The notes under the pieces are model-generated. The model did not search any database. It was given only the letters and a program-made list of their open reading frames with translations, and was not told the origin of the DNA. A stretch of 64,000 nucleotides of DNA from Aselliscus stoliczkanus. Lineage: Eukaryota; Chordata; Mammalia; Chiroptera; Hipposideridae. Below, in pieces: positions 23,946 through 34,999 of the stretch (the first letter of the stretch is position 1; the number at the start of each line of letters is the position of its first letter). Location of the stretch: positions 63,012,771 to 63,076,770 of the forward strand of contig CM066737.1 of assembly GCA_033961575.1 (NCBI GenBank), written 5' to 3'. Made by a program: the position numbers and the translations under genes.

Positions 23946-24575
23946 ACTCACCTTTTCTTAATTTTTCTTAGTTTATTATCTTAAGCATTTTCCTGGTCTT
24001 ACTTTAAAGAAAATTATTTGAATGATTGTGTAAATGATATTACAAGATAAAAAGGAAAACCAGGAACATTAAATTATACCATCATTAATTGCTTAGTATA
24101 TCAAGGTGGGTAAACATATACATAGCATATATTTTTGTCTACACTGAAAGCTAAGATACAAGTATTTTAAATATTTCTAATTTATTTTCTTAGAATCACA
24201 GAACGGAATCAAAGGATCCTTTACAAATATCTTACTATATCCTCCCCATTTTTCTGTGTATGGAAATGAGGTCACTCATTCACAGAGAACCAAAACTAAG
24301 ACACCAGGACTCCTCTTGAACCTTGTTACCTTCTAAAATATATATATAACTTGGCTAACATGAACAATCTGATATACTTCAAGTAAATCCTTTATACACT
24401 GCTCCTATGAAATAGAGTAGAAAGCATGTTTTATCTCCGAAACCGTTATAACTCTTATATATTTGAAGTGCTTATTTTAGAATAGTTCACATTTATATAT
24501 TTTTTTCTTTATGATATGCTTTCTTAGCTAAAAGGTATTATATAAACCTAAATGATTAATCTAAGCTTCAAAAAT
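23946..24575. other. Unique sequence, nothing recognised
   Basis: AT-rich DNA without identifiable repeats or coding signal. Confidence 0.4.
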
Positions 24576-24586
24576 TCATTAAAATC

Positions 24587-24692
24587 GGGCCGGTCAAGTG
24601 ACGTGGTAGTTAAGCACTGGCTTGGGATGCCAGTGGCCCCGGTTCGGGTCCCACATATGAGGGCCAGTGACACGGCCCTCAAAAAAAAAAAA
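24587..24692 (+). mobile_element. tRNA-derived SINE, short form (plus)
   Basis: GGGCCGGTCAAGTGACGTGG head, GGTTCGGGTCCC B-box block, CACGGCCCTC end and A tail. Exact duplication TCATTAAAATC (24576-24586 and 24693-24703). Confidence 0.95.
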
Positions 24693-24939
24693 TCATTAAA
24701 ATCATTACTGTCATTCCACTTAAAACTGCCCTCATTAAATGTACCATCAAAACTACATATAAACACAATGGAATCCAGTTTCACTGGGCTACATCTAACA
24801 ATGCATGAAGTGATTTTCATTCAATTATCAGTTTATAAGGTAATTGGTTTGCCAATATTTAATTTTCATACTATCCTTGCGAGATAAATAGATAGTAGCT
24901 AGCATAATCCATATATACCATTTTTCCATTTTATCTTAA

Positions 24940-26690
24940 CATCTCTTAGTCACTCCCCCTCAATTACTGAGGACTTTAGCAACTGACTCCATCTTTTTGC
25001 CCACTCAACTTCTGTTGCTTTCTTCACTGACTTCATCAGCCACATGCAAGACCTCTCTACTCTCTAGCCCCTCAGTTTCTTGTGCTTCTTCATCTCTCTC
25101 TTTTCCTGAATTCAGCCATAGTTATTCAATCCCATGGTCACACTGTAGTCGCCACAAATAACTCAACCTCCCAAATCCCAAATCATTCACAGTATCTGAT
25201 GACCTCTTCTCTTGTAGTTCTAGCTTAATCGATCAAGTAATCCTGCCGAATCAATCTTTCAGTGTCACTGAGACCACCAGTCCTTTCACACACCATCCAT
25301 CACTCCTCTCCTGTTCTCTTCCCATCTTATTTCCATTCCAAGGTCAAGTAAGTATTACTAGGCATTAGAGATCATTATCTAACACCTATTCTCAACACAC
25401 ACTCCTCTTAATGCTTCCACTCCATTTTCTAGGCCTACATTTGTAGAGCTGAGTATTTCTGAAAAAATAACATATCACCCTAAAGTAATAATCATCAATT
25501 TCAAACAAATACGGAATATCACCCAGCAATGATGGCAATACTATACCAAGAAATCTTTCCATTTATTTTTTCAAATGATTGGCTCACCAAACCAACTCAC
25601 ACTGTTGCTAAACTGTTAGGTGATGACCCTGCTGCCTAGCTCATGAAGAAACAGAAACCATCAAATGGAAACACCGTAATCATGTCACCAGCATTTACAC
25701 CATCTTCTTTCCTATTACAAAGGAGAAAAGGATCCTCCTATCAAAGGAAAGTTCTTCCACCTATGGATCTAGTACCTCTCCCTTTCCATATTTTTCACTT
25801 TTCTTTTCTTATCTCTTTCCTATATCTTCAACCTTTCCTTCCCAACTGTATTATTCCCATCAGCGTTCACAGATGCTTCCCCATTTCCCATCCTTACAAA
25901 ACACAAAACCCCCTAATACCATGCTTCCTGCAGATGCCACCCTGTGTGTGCTCTTCCAGAGCCAAGCTTCTCAAGGGTTGCCTGGCCACAGTGCATAGGT
26001 TCCCTCTCCTCCTATTTCACTCTTCATCTCATACCAACATGGCGTCCACGTCAAACTCTCTTTAGCAACTTCATAAGGGTATCAATGATTTCAATGTTGC
26101 CACCTCCATGGATATTTCATAGTCCTCTTACTAATCTCTCAGATGATATCCTCCTTCTTGAAACATTTTCTTACCGTGCTGTTCTGACACCACCCTATTC
26201 CATTTTCATTTTTCTGGTCGTACTTTCCTCAATTTGCTTTGCAGAATTTCCTCCTTTCTCCAGTCTCCAACTGGTAGAACACACCAGAGCGTGGTTCCAT
26301 AATTCCTTCTCTTCTCCATGTACGCACATTCACAAAATGATTTCATCCAGACACATTATTTTAATACCATCTATGTAACAAGGATCTCAAACTGATATCT
26401 TTAGCTCTGGCTAATCTCTGGGATTCTAGACTCAAATCAACCACTTACCTGACATCTTCACTATGATTTATAACATGTACCTCAGCAGAGCATGGCCAAA
26501 GCAACACTCTTTACTCCTAACCCCTGTTCTACCATCACCCAAGTCTTTCGCTTCTCATTAAATGTCACAATCATCCAGTTGCTCTGGCCAAACAATTAGG
26601 AGCCTTAGTGAATTGCATTTTCTCTTTTATCCCACACATCCAATGTATCAGCAAGTCTAGTTGTCTCCCTCCCCAAAATATATCTCAAAA
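24940..26690 (+). mobile_element. Long LINE-2 copy with reverse-transcriptase relic
   Basis: A diverged L2 that spans the 5' part of the RT region into the C-terminal part. The stretch 26040-26200 matches the place of the FDTVDHSLLLETL motif (ATGATATCCTCCTTCTTGAA), and 26560-26660 carries CATCCAGTTGCTCTGGCC and CCCACACATCCAATGTATCAG. Open frames at 25643-26065 and 25944-26378 are remnants of this polyprotein, with no intact catalytic region. Confidence 0.65.
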
Positions 26691-26699
26691 GCCACCAAA

Positions 26700-27060
26700 G
26701 CAATGCAGTGAACAAAGCAAAATGAGCAAGAGTGGGCTGGTGACAGAAAACCCAAGAGAGTATGGAGTCATGCAAGCCAATAAAATTACCTCTATAATAG
26801 GAATGATCAACTGTAATGAATGTTGCTGAAAGATTGAAAGAATACTTGAGAAGCAAACACTGCAGGTCACTGCTGCTATTGAGAAGAATAGACTCAGTGG
26901 AATAATGGGGATAAAAGTTTAGTTGGACTGAACAAAGAGTGAGATGAGAATGTAAAGTCCCTGACTAATTGAGAAGTCTCTCAAGGGGTTTTGCTCTCTG
27001 GAAAGCAGATAAATGGGGGATAGTTGTAGAGGGCTATGAGGTCAAGAGTGGTTCTACTTT
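26700..27060 (-). mobile_element. LINE-2 fragment (minus)
   Basis: Wording is the reverse of L2: GAATGATCAACTGTAATGAA (reverse of the FDTVDH region), AGTGGAATAATGGGGATAAA, TCTCTCAAGGGGTTTTGCTC and TAGAGGGCTATGAGGTCAAG. It abuts the plus-strand L2 and covers part of the same consensus region, so the two were independent insertions or an inversion. Confidence 0.6.
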
Positions 27061-29603
27061 TCAAGACAGGACATACTAGAACATGTTGGTGTGCTTCTGA
27101 AAACGACCCATTGCAAAGAGAACATAAAGACAGCACAAGGAAAGAAGAAACTGAGGTGTGGGAACTATTACCTAAGTGGATAGATTCCCCCCACAGGTGC
27201 AGGGAGTCCAGCTATTGGTAGTTAACAGGAAACATTATGGATACAGATGCTGGGGAATTTGGTAGATTTCCCAGGGGAAGCGAAAGGGACACTTAAGTGA
27301 GTGCTTCTCGATTTGTCAATTAATTACGAGGCAAGTTATTGGGGTGTGTGTCTGGCTGCGTGTCTTTATGTGCCTATGTGGTGTGTGCTTTAGGGACAGA
27401 GAAGAGGGGCATGAAAGCAGCTCAGGAAGAGAAAAGGTACAAATTGGCTGTGATAAAGAGAGGACACTAGGAAATTTACAAGACAATATTGAGCTTCTAT
27501 TTGGTCACACGTAGGATTTAAAAAATGTATGCATCAGCTTAGTGGATTTCTATTTTCTTTTACTGCAAAATTATGATTTCTTATTACACAGCAAAGTATT
27601 TCGAGAAGTTGAAATATTACATATTTTCATTGTTGTATGTCCAAATAGAAAACTGTTGTAATGGTTCACAAATGAAATGACACACTTCTAGACAAACGAG
27701 TTTTCGTTTTTCTTTATACAAGTCTATTTCTCTATAGCGATGTCACAAATTAATCTGAAGATACAGAAGCATGCAATTAATATTGCACTGTGGTAAAAAC
27801 TAGGCTCATTTGAAACAAGTTTCTATTATTCTGTGGTTTACCATTACATGATCAGAAAGCATAATGTCTTAATGTCAAGAGTCTTTATTTAAAATTATAT
27901 CAAGTAAGCAAGTTATATTTACAATACCAGCAGCACTGGCTGAAATTGTTTGCCTTCCTTTTAGCATTTTAATTTAGAGCTTTCTAAATGCAAATTAGGG
28001 AAAGAAAGTCTCTGCTCACTAGATGGTAAGTAGTTTTTTTCCTGCTTTTAATATCTCAATTGTATTAGTGGTGTTATTTTATTGATAGTATATTTACATT
28101 CAGTCTTCATGCATTGACCTCAAAATACTTTATAAATATTCAAAGCATGCCTATAATTCCTTTCTACCACATCTCTGCAACTAAAATTATCCTCCAAAAA
28201 GGGCAAAATGCTACAATTTTTTCCATAAATAAGTAAACTGATACTCTGGACAACTGACTTCCCCAGCAGAAAAAATGAAAAATGACAGAATCCATTACCT
28301 CGCCCATTCCCACTCCCCAGTATTTAAATACAAAATGAATTCATGATATCATGAATATCGCAAGCTATAAAACTCCCCCAGCTTTGGCCTTTCAGTGCTC
28401 TGCTCAATTTTTATTACAGGGCAACTAAAACACTATGGGGCTAAGGCGCAGAAGGGAGTTTTCAAAAAGGCATCAAATGTTCTCTCTGTCAGGCAAAGAC
28501 AGCACCATAGTTCCAAGAGATAAAGCCTGTTATGAAAAATGACTCATCTTAGGCTCTCTAAAATGGAAATGCTGAAATTGGTGAAGCTCACATTCACAAA
28601 ACAGCATTCACTCTTTCAAAGACTAAGAACAGGGACTGCAGTTCTAATCCCAGTAACATTTGCAGCCGGAAATTTGTGAACTTTATTATTAAAAAACAAT
28701 GTTCATTTGGTATTGCCAGCTTTTATTCTGGATAAAACAAAATAAACCTCGTTTTATACATCCAAATAAGTAAATCTGAACTATCAGAACGTCCACGTGT
28801 TTTAATATACAGATATTATCAGACTAGTAACCTTTAAAAAGACAAAATTTAAGGTTCTTTAAAACATAATAAAAGCATCCTCAATAGATTTTATACCTAC
28901 TTAAAAGTAGCTGGTTAAAAATTGATTTGTTTCATATATTTTAACCAACTACATTGAGTTCCAAATTTCAGTGGTATTTTTCAACATAAATTCACTTAAA
29001 TTTTGCCTCAACGTCAATTTAAATAGCAAACAAAACAAATAAGATGATAAAAAGCAATAGTTTCTCAAGTTTAGTGGTAATAATTGTTTCATTTCTTTTA
29101 TTCTTATGAGACAATCAAAATAGAATTGACCTCACAAAACAGAAATGATCAGAAATAGTGTTTCAGTCGTTTAGCTTAAAATATACATACACCCATGAAA
29201 AAAAGTTTATATTATGATAGTAAAACTCAAAAAACAAGTATTCTTATTCTAAAATGTAATATATCTGAAGGAATTTGGACTAGATTTTATACTTAATGAC
29301 TTGTTCATTTTCTTCATTTTAATTTTTGACATTAGAAATGGTCCGATATTAACCCAATGAAAACATATGAATGAGAACCCTGAGAGGGAGAAAAAAAGTA
29401 CTAGCTTCCCAAGTCACAGAGAAAAAGGAATGTAGTTCTACATTTATAGGGAAAGTTTCCAAAGCATAGCCATCAGCCATTAAAAGAAAGCTCTCCCAAG
29501 TTTAATAAATCCATCAAAGAAACATTAGAAATGTATTCATGGATCAAGAAGAACTCCAACATGGTCTATGAAAATATGATAGTCATTACTATCACACACA
29601 CAC
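27061..29603. other. Unique sequence with possible conserved non-coding stretches
   Basis: Nothing coding and no named repeat. The stretch 27880-28060 (CAGCAGCACTGGCTGAAATT, then TTAGCATTTTAATTTAGAGC) is of the type often found as conserved non-coding DNA. An 18-bp palindrome, ATTCATGATATCATGAAT, lies at 28339-28356. Confidence 0.35.
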
Positions 29604-29618
29604 AAAAAGTAGTGATCA

Positions 29619-30010
29619 GGCTGGCCAAGTGGCACCTTGGGTAAGAGTTGGCTTGGGAGCGCAAGCTCTGAGCAGCAGGGCCGCTGGTTAGGATCCTACA
29701 TGGGCCAGTGATGCTGCGCCCTCTACAACTAAGATGGTGAACAACAGCTCGGCCTGGAGCTGGGCTGCGTGAGTCGTCAGAGACTGCGTAGGCTGCAGTG
29801 GGGCTGGCCGGCAGCTGGAATGCACTTTCATGAGCTGCCTTGAGCAGCCATCCAATGGCTGGCAACCAACAGCCTCACCGGGGAAGAGCGCAATAATCAT
29901 AAAACCAACATGGGCCAGTGAAGCGATGTCCTCCACAAATAGACTGAAGAATAAAAGGTCAGCAACTTGTCTGTCCCCTCCACAAATTCCCCAATAAAAT
30001 CTTTAAAAAA
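29619..30010 (+). mobile_element. tRNA-derived SINE, long form (plus)
   Basis: Has the subtype insert AGCTCTGAGCAGCAGGGCC, a body with TCGGCCTGGAGCTGGGCTGC, and a CCCAATAAAATCTTT tail. The duplication AAAAAGTAGTGATCA (29604-29618) recurs with one change at 30011-30025. Head CpGs are mutated, so it is moderately old. Confidence 0.93.
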
Positions 30011-30059
30011 AAAAAGTAGGGATCAATGCAATATTTTCCACATATATAATTCAATTTAC

Positions 30060-30190
30060 TCAGACTATCATATGACAAAGGTATCATTATGACTCTGAAA
30101 CTGAGATTCAGAGAGGTTAAAGCACTTGCCCTTGGTTGCACAGTAGCTAAGATATAAACTCAGATTTCCTGGTTTCAAATCATATGCTCT
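30060..30190 (-). mobile_element. MIR SINE fragment (minus)
   Basis: Reverse MIR order: ACTGAGATTCAGAGAGGTTA, GCACTTGCCCTTGGTTGCAC, AGTAGCTAAGATATAAACTC. One of the clearest MIR copies in the window. Confidence 0.85.
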
Positions 30191-30959
30191 CAAGTAAACT
30201 CTTGAAAGAAGAATAACATATAAACCTCTTTGAGAGTAATTGTCAGCAGATTATGTAAGAATTTACCAAACAATATGCTAATGCCTAGCCTAGAGACATC
30301 ATGGCCAGATAGTCAATGTATAATCTTACAACTAAAGAGGAAAAGAATGATAGAACTAGAAAAGAAGATGAATTAACTCAGTAAGTCAATATTTACATTC
30401 TTTATTTCTGCTGGTATGTAGGTATGTATTTACTTACTTACTTATTTATTTGGAATGCTTTGTTCCAGTTAAAATGATCCGCTCATCCACTGCTGACCCA
30501 CCCAGGGCATGTAGATATTATAAATATTTTTCACTAATCAATAGATTTGTTGCATAAATTTATATGGGGAAATTCACTCAGTAGAAACAAAATGTCCCAT
30601 TAAATTACACTTTCCCGGAATCAACGAATACTTAGTTCCAAAGAAAAAAACTGCTTTTTTGAATGCCTCCACTAGCTTCTAATAGGGAAGATATTAAGAA
30701 ATATCCATCACAAACAAGGAAATGCTCAGAACAGGCACCAGTTAAAACAGTCCCCACTTCTGTGTAAACACATGTCTGAAACATGAGTGGAAAACGCCAC
30801 CCTGTTTTAACTTAGGGAAACACTTCACAAGCAGAAATCTGAAATCAGTACTCAGTTATTATAACACTCTGTCAGCAAAGGGTTTTCCCTTTTAAAGCCT
30901 TTCTCACACTTGACCTCATTTCATCACTGGAGGTGCATACGTTGGTGACTTCCTAGAAT
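30191..30959. other. Unique sequence with a short TTAC/TTAT tract
   Basis: No gene was recognised. A short (TTAC)n/(TTAT)n tract lies at 30426-30451. Confidence 0.4.
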
Positions 30960-31375
30960 ATCTGTCAGAGTACCTTAACATAGAGAACACCCAATAAATA
31001 AGTTACTGGAGAAAGATATGATCGAAAAGGGTGACAGCAAAAATGAAGAAATCAAGAAATGACAATACCATCATAAAAGGATAAGTCACATATCAGTATA
31101 TGATGTACCGGATATTATGCATTTGCCAAAACCCATAGAACTGTATAACACAAAGGATGAACCTTGACGTAAACTATGGACATTAGTTAAAAGTAATGTA
31201 TCAGTGTTGGTTCATTAATTATGACAAATGTATTACATAAATGCAAGATGTTAATAATAGGGGAAATTCGGGCAGGGTGGTAGGGAAGGGGTATTTGAGA
31301 ACTCTGAGCTTTCTACTTCATTTTTCTGTAATTCTAAACCACTCTAAAAAAGAAGGTTTATTGAAAAAAAATGAA
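30960..31375 (+). mobile_element. L1M 3' end
   Basis: The same sequence type as 58400-58715: CATAGAACTGTATAACACAAA, TATCAGTGTTGGTTCATTAA, GCAAGATGTTAATAATAGGGG, TTTCTGTAATTCTAAACCAC, CTCTAAAAAAGAAGG. This is the 3' UTR terminus of an L1M-age LINE-1. Confidence 0.75.
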
Positions 31376-32851
31376 CAGTGTATTTTCAAATTGGGAAATG
31401 TCAGGCCTGTCTGAAAAACTAATATCATCATTATTATTATTATCTTAAAAACAAGAAAATGAGGCCCTAGTAAAGATGGTGGAGCAGGTAAACGATGCAC
31501 TTGCATCCTCCTATGACCACATAAATTTACAGCTAAAATACAGAAGCATCATTAAGAATCACCTGACGTCTAGCTGAACCGAAGCCCTACAACTAAGGAC
31601 ACAAAGAAGAAGCCACCTCAAGACAGGTAGGAGGGGCAGAGACGCAGAATGAGCTGGTGCCACACCCACGAGGGACCATTAAAATATCAAGAGGGATATT
31701 TCAGCTGTGGAGGCCCCTCAGAGGAGCATGCGGTCACAGCCACACACCAGGCTCCCCAGCCCAGGGTTCCAGTGCCAAGAAGTCCCCATAACTTCTGGCT
31801 GTGAAAACCAGCAGAGATTGTGGCTGAGTGAGACTAGGGCTGCTGGAGTCCCAAGAGCTCCTGTTAAAAAGATGGCACATGCACTTACTCACTCCTGGAA
31901 TCACTGCTCTGAGTTCCAGTGCTGGGGCATAATAGGGCAGACCTGAAGTATCTAGTCAGGGTGAGGGCTGAAGGGGCAGCTTTTTCCTGCATGGAGGAGC
32001 TAGCGAAAGCCATTGTTTCTTTGTAGAGCCCTTCCTCCTCTACCAGATGAAGACACAGACAGATGCCATATCTGAGTCTTCATCAAACCAACACCATTTG
32101 TTTGCCCTATTTCCCTAAGACCCTGCCCCATCCAATTTTTGGCCCCACCCAGGGCACTTCTAATGGCTTTTCCATATAAACGGCTTGTTCTGGCTCATAC
32201 TGCAGACTCTCCTAAAATTTCTCAAAGATTCACAAAACCCAAACAAGTAGCATCTGGCTTCTGCATGTTCCATACCCCTTGCTGAGCAGTCCCAAGCCCA
32301 GCACTAGTGGCAGCAGGCCTCGATTCATGGTTTGGCCTCTCGAGGCACCTTCAAGTCCAACACAGGTGTCAGACATCTGAGCTTAGTTTCTGGCTCATGC
32401 CAGGTGCACCTAGGCAGGGCATTGGTTGTGCATGAATGTGGCCTGTGGTGGGGACCCTCCCAGAAGCCCTGAGGATGACATGACCAGTGGCCAGCTTTAG
32501 ACCCAACAGGAACAGCACCCAGCCATCTCCAAGGAAACACACCCAAAGAGCAGAATGGGCAGGTACCAGAATCCTGCTAAAATGAATCCTGCTCCACAGG
32601 GTCAGCCCTGCAGAATAGCAACTCCACTATAGTCATGGCCAGTCCTTTCGACCAATCAGCCTGAGGTAAATCCCTCCCACTGACATGCAAACAGCAATCA
32701 ATCTCAACTACAAGAGCACACACACCCACACAAGGAGCACACCTGGAGCACCCGGCTCAGGTGACCAGGAAGACTGTGCCACCAAGCCCGACATCATACT
32801 TACCACATAAGGCCACTCTACTAAGACCAAGAGACATAGAAGACCTACCTA

Positions 32852-33565
32852 ATGCATAGAAACAAACATACAGAGGCAGCCCAAATGGGGAGACAAAGGA
32901 ACATATCCGAAATAAAAGAACAGGACAAAGCTCCAGAAAAAGTACTAAACCAAAATGAAGACAAGCAATCTAAAGACACAGAGTTCCAAACACTGGTTAC
33001 AAGGATGCTCAGTGATCTAAGAGACAACTACAACAAAGAGATAGGAAACATACAAATGGAGATAGAAAACATAATTAAGAACCATTAAAAATAAAGATAC
33101 AATAATTGAAATGAAGAATATAGTAGAGGGAATGAACAGTAGGTCTGATGAAGAAGATTGAGTCGGCAATCTAGAAAATAAAGCAGCAAAAAACACTGAA
33201 ACAGAGCAGCAAAAAGAAAAACAAAATCCTAAAACATGAGTAGAGATTAAGGGGACTCTGGGACAACAGCGAGCGTACCGACAACATTTACATCACAGGG
33301 GTACCAGAAAGAGAAGAGAGACAGCAGGGAATTGAAAACCTATTTGAAGAAATAGTGACTGGAAATTTCCCTAACCTGGGGAAGGAAATAGACATACAAG
33401 CTCAGAAACAGAGAGTCCCAATTAAGATGAACACAAAGAGGCCAGCACAAGACACATCAAAATTAAAATGCCAAAGTTTAAAGACAGAGAGAGAATCTAT
33501 CAGCAAGAGAAAAGCAGTTAGTTACCTACAAGGGAGCTCCCATAAGACTATCAGCTGATTTTCCA
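32852..33565 (+). pseudogene. L1 ORF1p relic
   Basis: A 78-codon frame opens with the RNA-binding coiled-coil-like N-terminal region and stops at 33088. Further ORF1-like reading continues in other frames (33355-33558) with stops between. Human ORF1p is about 338 residues, and here no frame exceeds 80, so it is dead. In L1, ORF1p is the trimeric nucleic-acid chaperone that coats the transcript. Confidence 0.65.
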
Positions 33566-33776
33566 ACAGAAACTTTGCAGATCAGAAGGGATTGACAGGA
33601 AACATTCAAAGTGATGGGAGGCAAAGACCTACAACCAAGATTACTGTACCTGGCAAAGCTATCATTTAGAATCACAGGACAAAGAGCTTCCCAGAAAAGA
33701 AAAAGCTAAAGGAGTTCATCACCACCACACCACCAAATCAGTATTACAAGGAATCTTAGAGGGACTTCTTTAAGAC

Positions 33777-33778
<2 letters not shown>

Positions 33779-33826
<48 letters not shown>

Positions 33827-33851
33827 CTATATATATAAATATATATATAAT
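33779..33851 (+). repeat. (TA)n microsatellite
   Basis: About 22 perfect TA units (33779-33823) followed by imperfect TATATA-rich sequence. It lies inside the L1 copy and forms a self-complementary, melting-prone tract. Confidence 0.97.
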
Positions 33852-34539
33852 ATTTATCAACAATTACTTCCAATGTAAATGGATTAAATGCTCCAATCAA
33901 AAGACAGGGTGGCTGAATGGATAAGAAAACAAGACCCTTACATATGCTGCCTACAAGAAACTCTCTTCAAATTGAAAGACAAATATAGGCTGAGTAAGAG
34001 GATGGGTAAAAGGTAATTCATGAAAATGAAAAAAAAACCAACAAAAACCTGGGGTAACAATACTTATACCAGACAAAATAAACTTTAAAACAAAGGCTGT
34101 AATGAACGACAAAAAAGGACGCAGTAATCCCACTTCTGGATATTTATCTGAAGAAATCCAAAATGCTAAACTGAGGGGACGTGTGCATACACATATGTTC
34201 TTGCAGCATTGTTTACAATGGCCAAGATGTGTCTGTCAGCCTGGGTGTCCATTGATGGATGAATTAAAGAGTAGGGGTACATATATACAATGGAATACTG
34301 CTTAGCCATGGAAGGGAATGGGTTCCTGTCATCTGTGGTGACATGAGTGGACCTGGAGGGTGCTATGCTGAGTGGAGTGTGTCAGACAGAAAAAGACAGA
34401 TGCAGTGTGATTTCACTTATATGTGGAATCTAAAGAACAAAATGAACAAACAAAACAGAAACAAACTCATAGATACAGAGAACATTTTGATGGTTGCCAG
34501 GTGGGAATGGGGTTGGAGGTGAGTGACAAAGTGGAAAAG

Positions 34540-34975
34540 ATAAAGAAGTAAGAACAGGTTGTTACAATGTAGCCATGGGGATGTAGGGTACAGCATAAGG
34601 AAGATGGTAATAACTATGCTTAGTGCCAGGTGGGTACTAGACTAGTCCGGGGATCACTTCTTAAATTACATAAATGTCTAACCACTATGCTGTACACCTG
34701 AAATTAATATAAAATAATACTGTCAACTGTAATTGAAAAATTAGAAAGGGGGAGGGGAGGTGAAGGGGCAAGCCATGGGGACGTAATGTGCAGCATACGG
34801 AATATAGTCAATAATATTGTGATAGCATGGTACCGTGTCAGATGGTTGCTGGGCTTATCATGGTGATCACTTCTTTAGGTATGTAAGTATTGAATAACAA
34901 CTGTATACACCTAAAACCAATATAATTGTATGTTAGCTATACTGTAACAAAAATCTTTAAAAATTTTAAAAATTT
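34540..34975 (+). repeat. Two successive L1 3' UTR-like termini
   Basis: The first ends with TATGCTGTACACCTGAAATT (about 34686) and a (CAACTGTAATTG) block. The second begins GGGGACGTAATGTGCAGCAT and ends with AACTGTATACACCTAAAAC. Both carry the usual L1 terminal wording, so the 3' UTR is partly duplicated or two 3' ends are joined. Confidence 0.6.
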
Positions 34976-34999
34976 ATAAAAAAGAACAAAAAGAAAAAA

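Larger units (their letters stand above)
31460..34990 (+). mobile_element. LINE-1 (L1/HAL1-like) lacking most of ORF2
   Basis: Starts with an L1-type leader (AAAGATGGTGGAGCAGG at 31472) and a long GC-richer 5' UTR to about 32850. A broken ORF1 follows: an ORF1p-like start at 32852-33088 (MGRQRNISEIKEQDKAPEK, coiled-coil-like), and blocks to about 33760 coding for the RNA-binding and C-terminal parts (GAAACTTTGCAGATCAGAAG, ACCTGGCAAAGCTATCATT). A (TA)n tract is inserted at 33779. Near 34120 the sequence jumps directly to the extreme ORF2 3' end (ATCCCACTTCTGGATATTTA, ATGGAATACTGCTTAGCCAT) and the 3' UTR. Possible duplication AAAAACAAGAAAAT / AAAAAACGAGAAAA flanks it. An ORF1-only layout is known for HAL1 elements. 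Confidence 0.75.

Noticed and set aside
25643..26378. 140- and 144-codon overlapping frames
   Set aside because: Two frames of a decayed L2 reverse-transcriptase region; no host gene.
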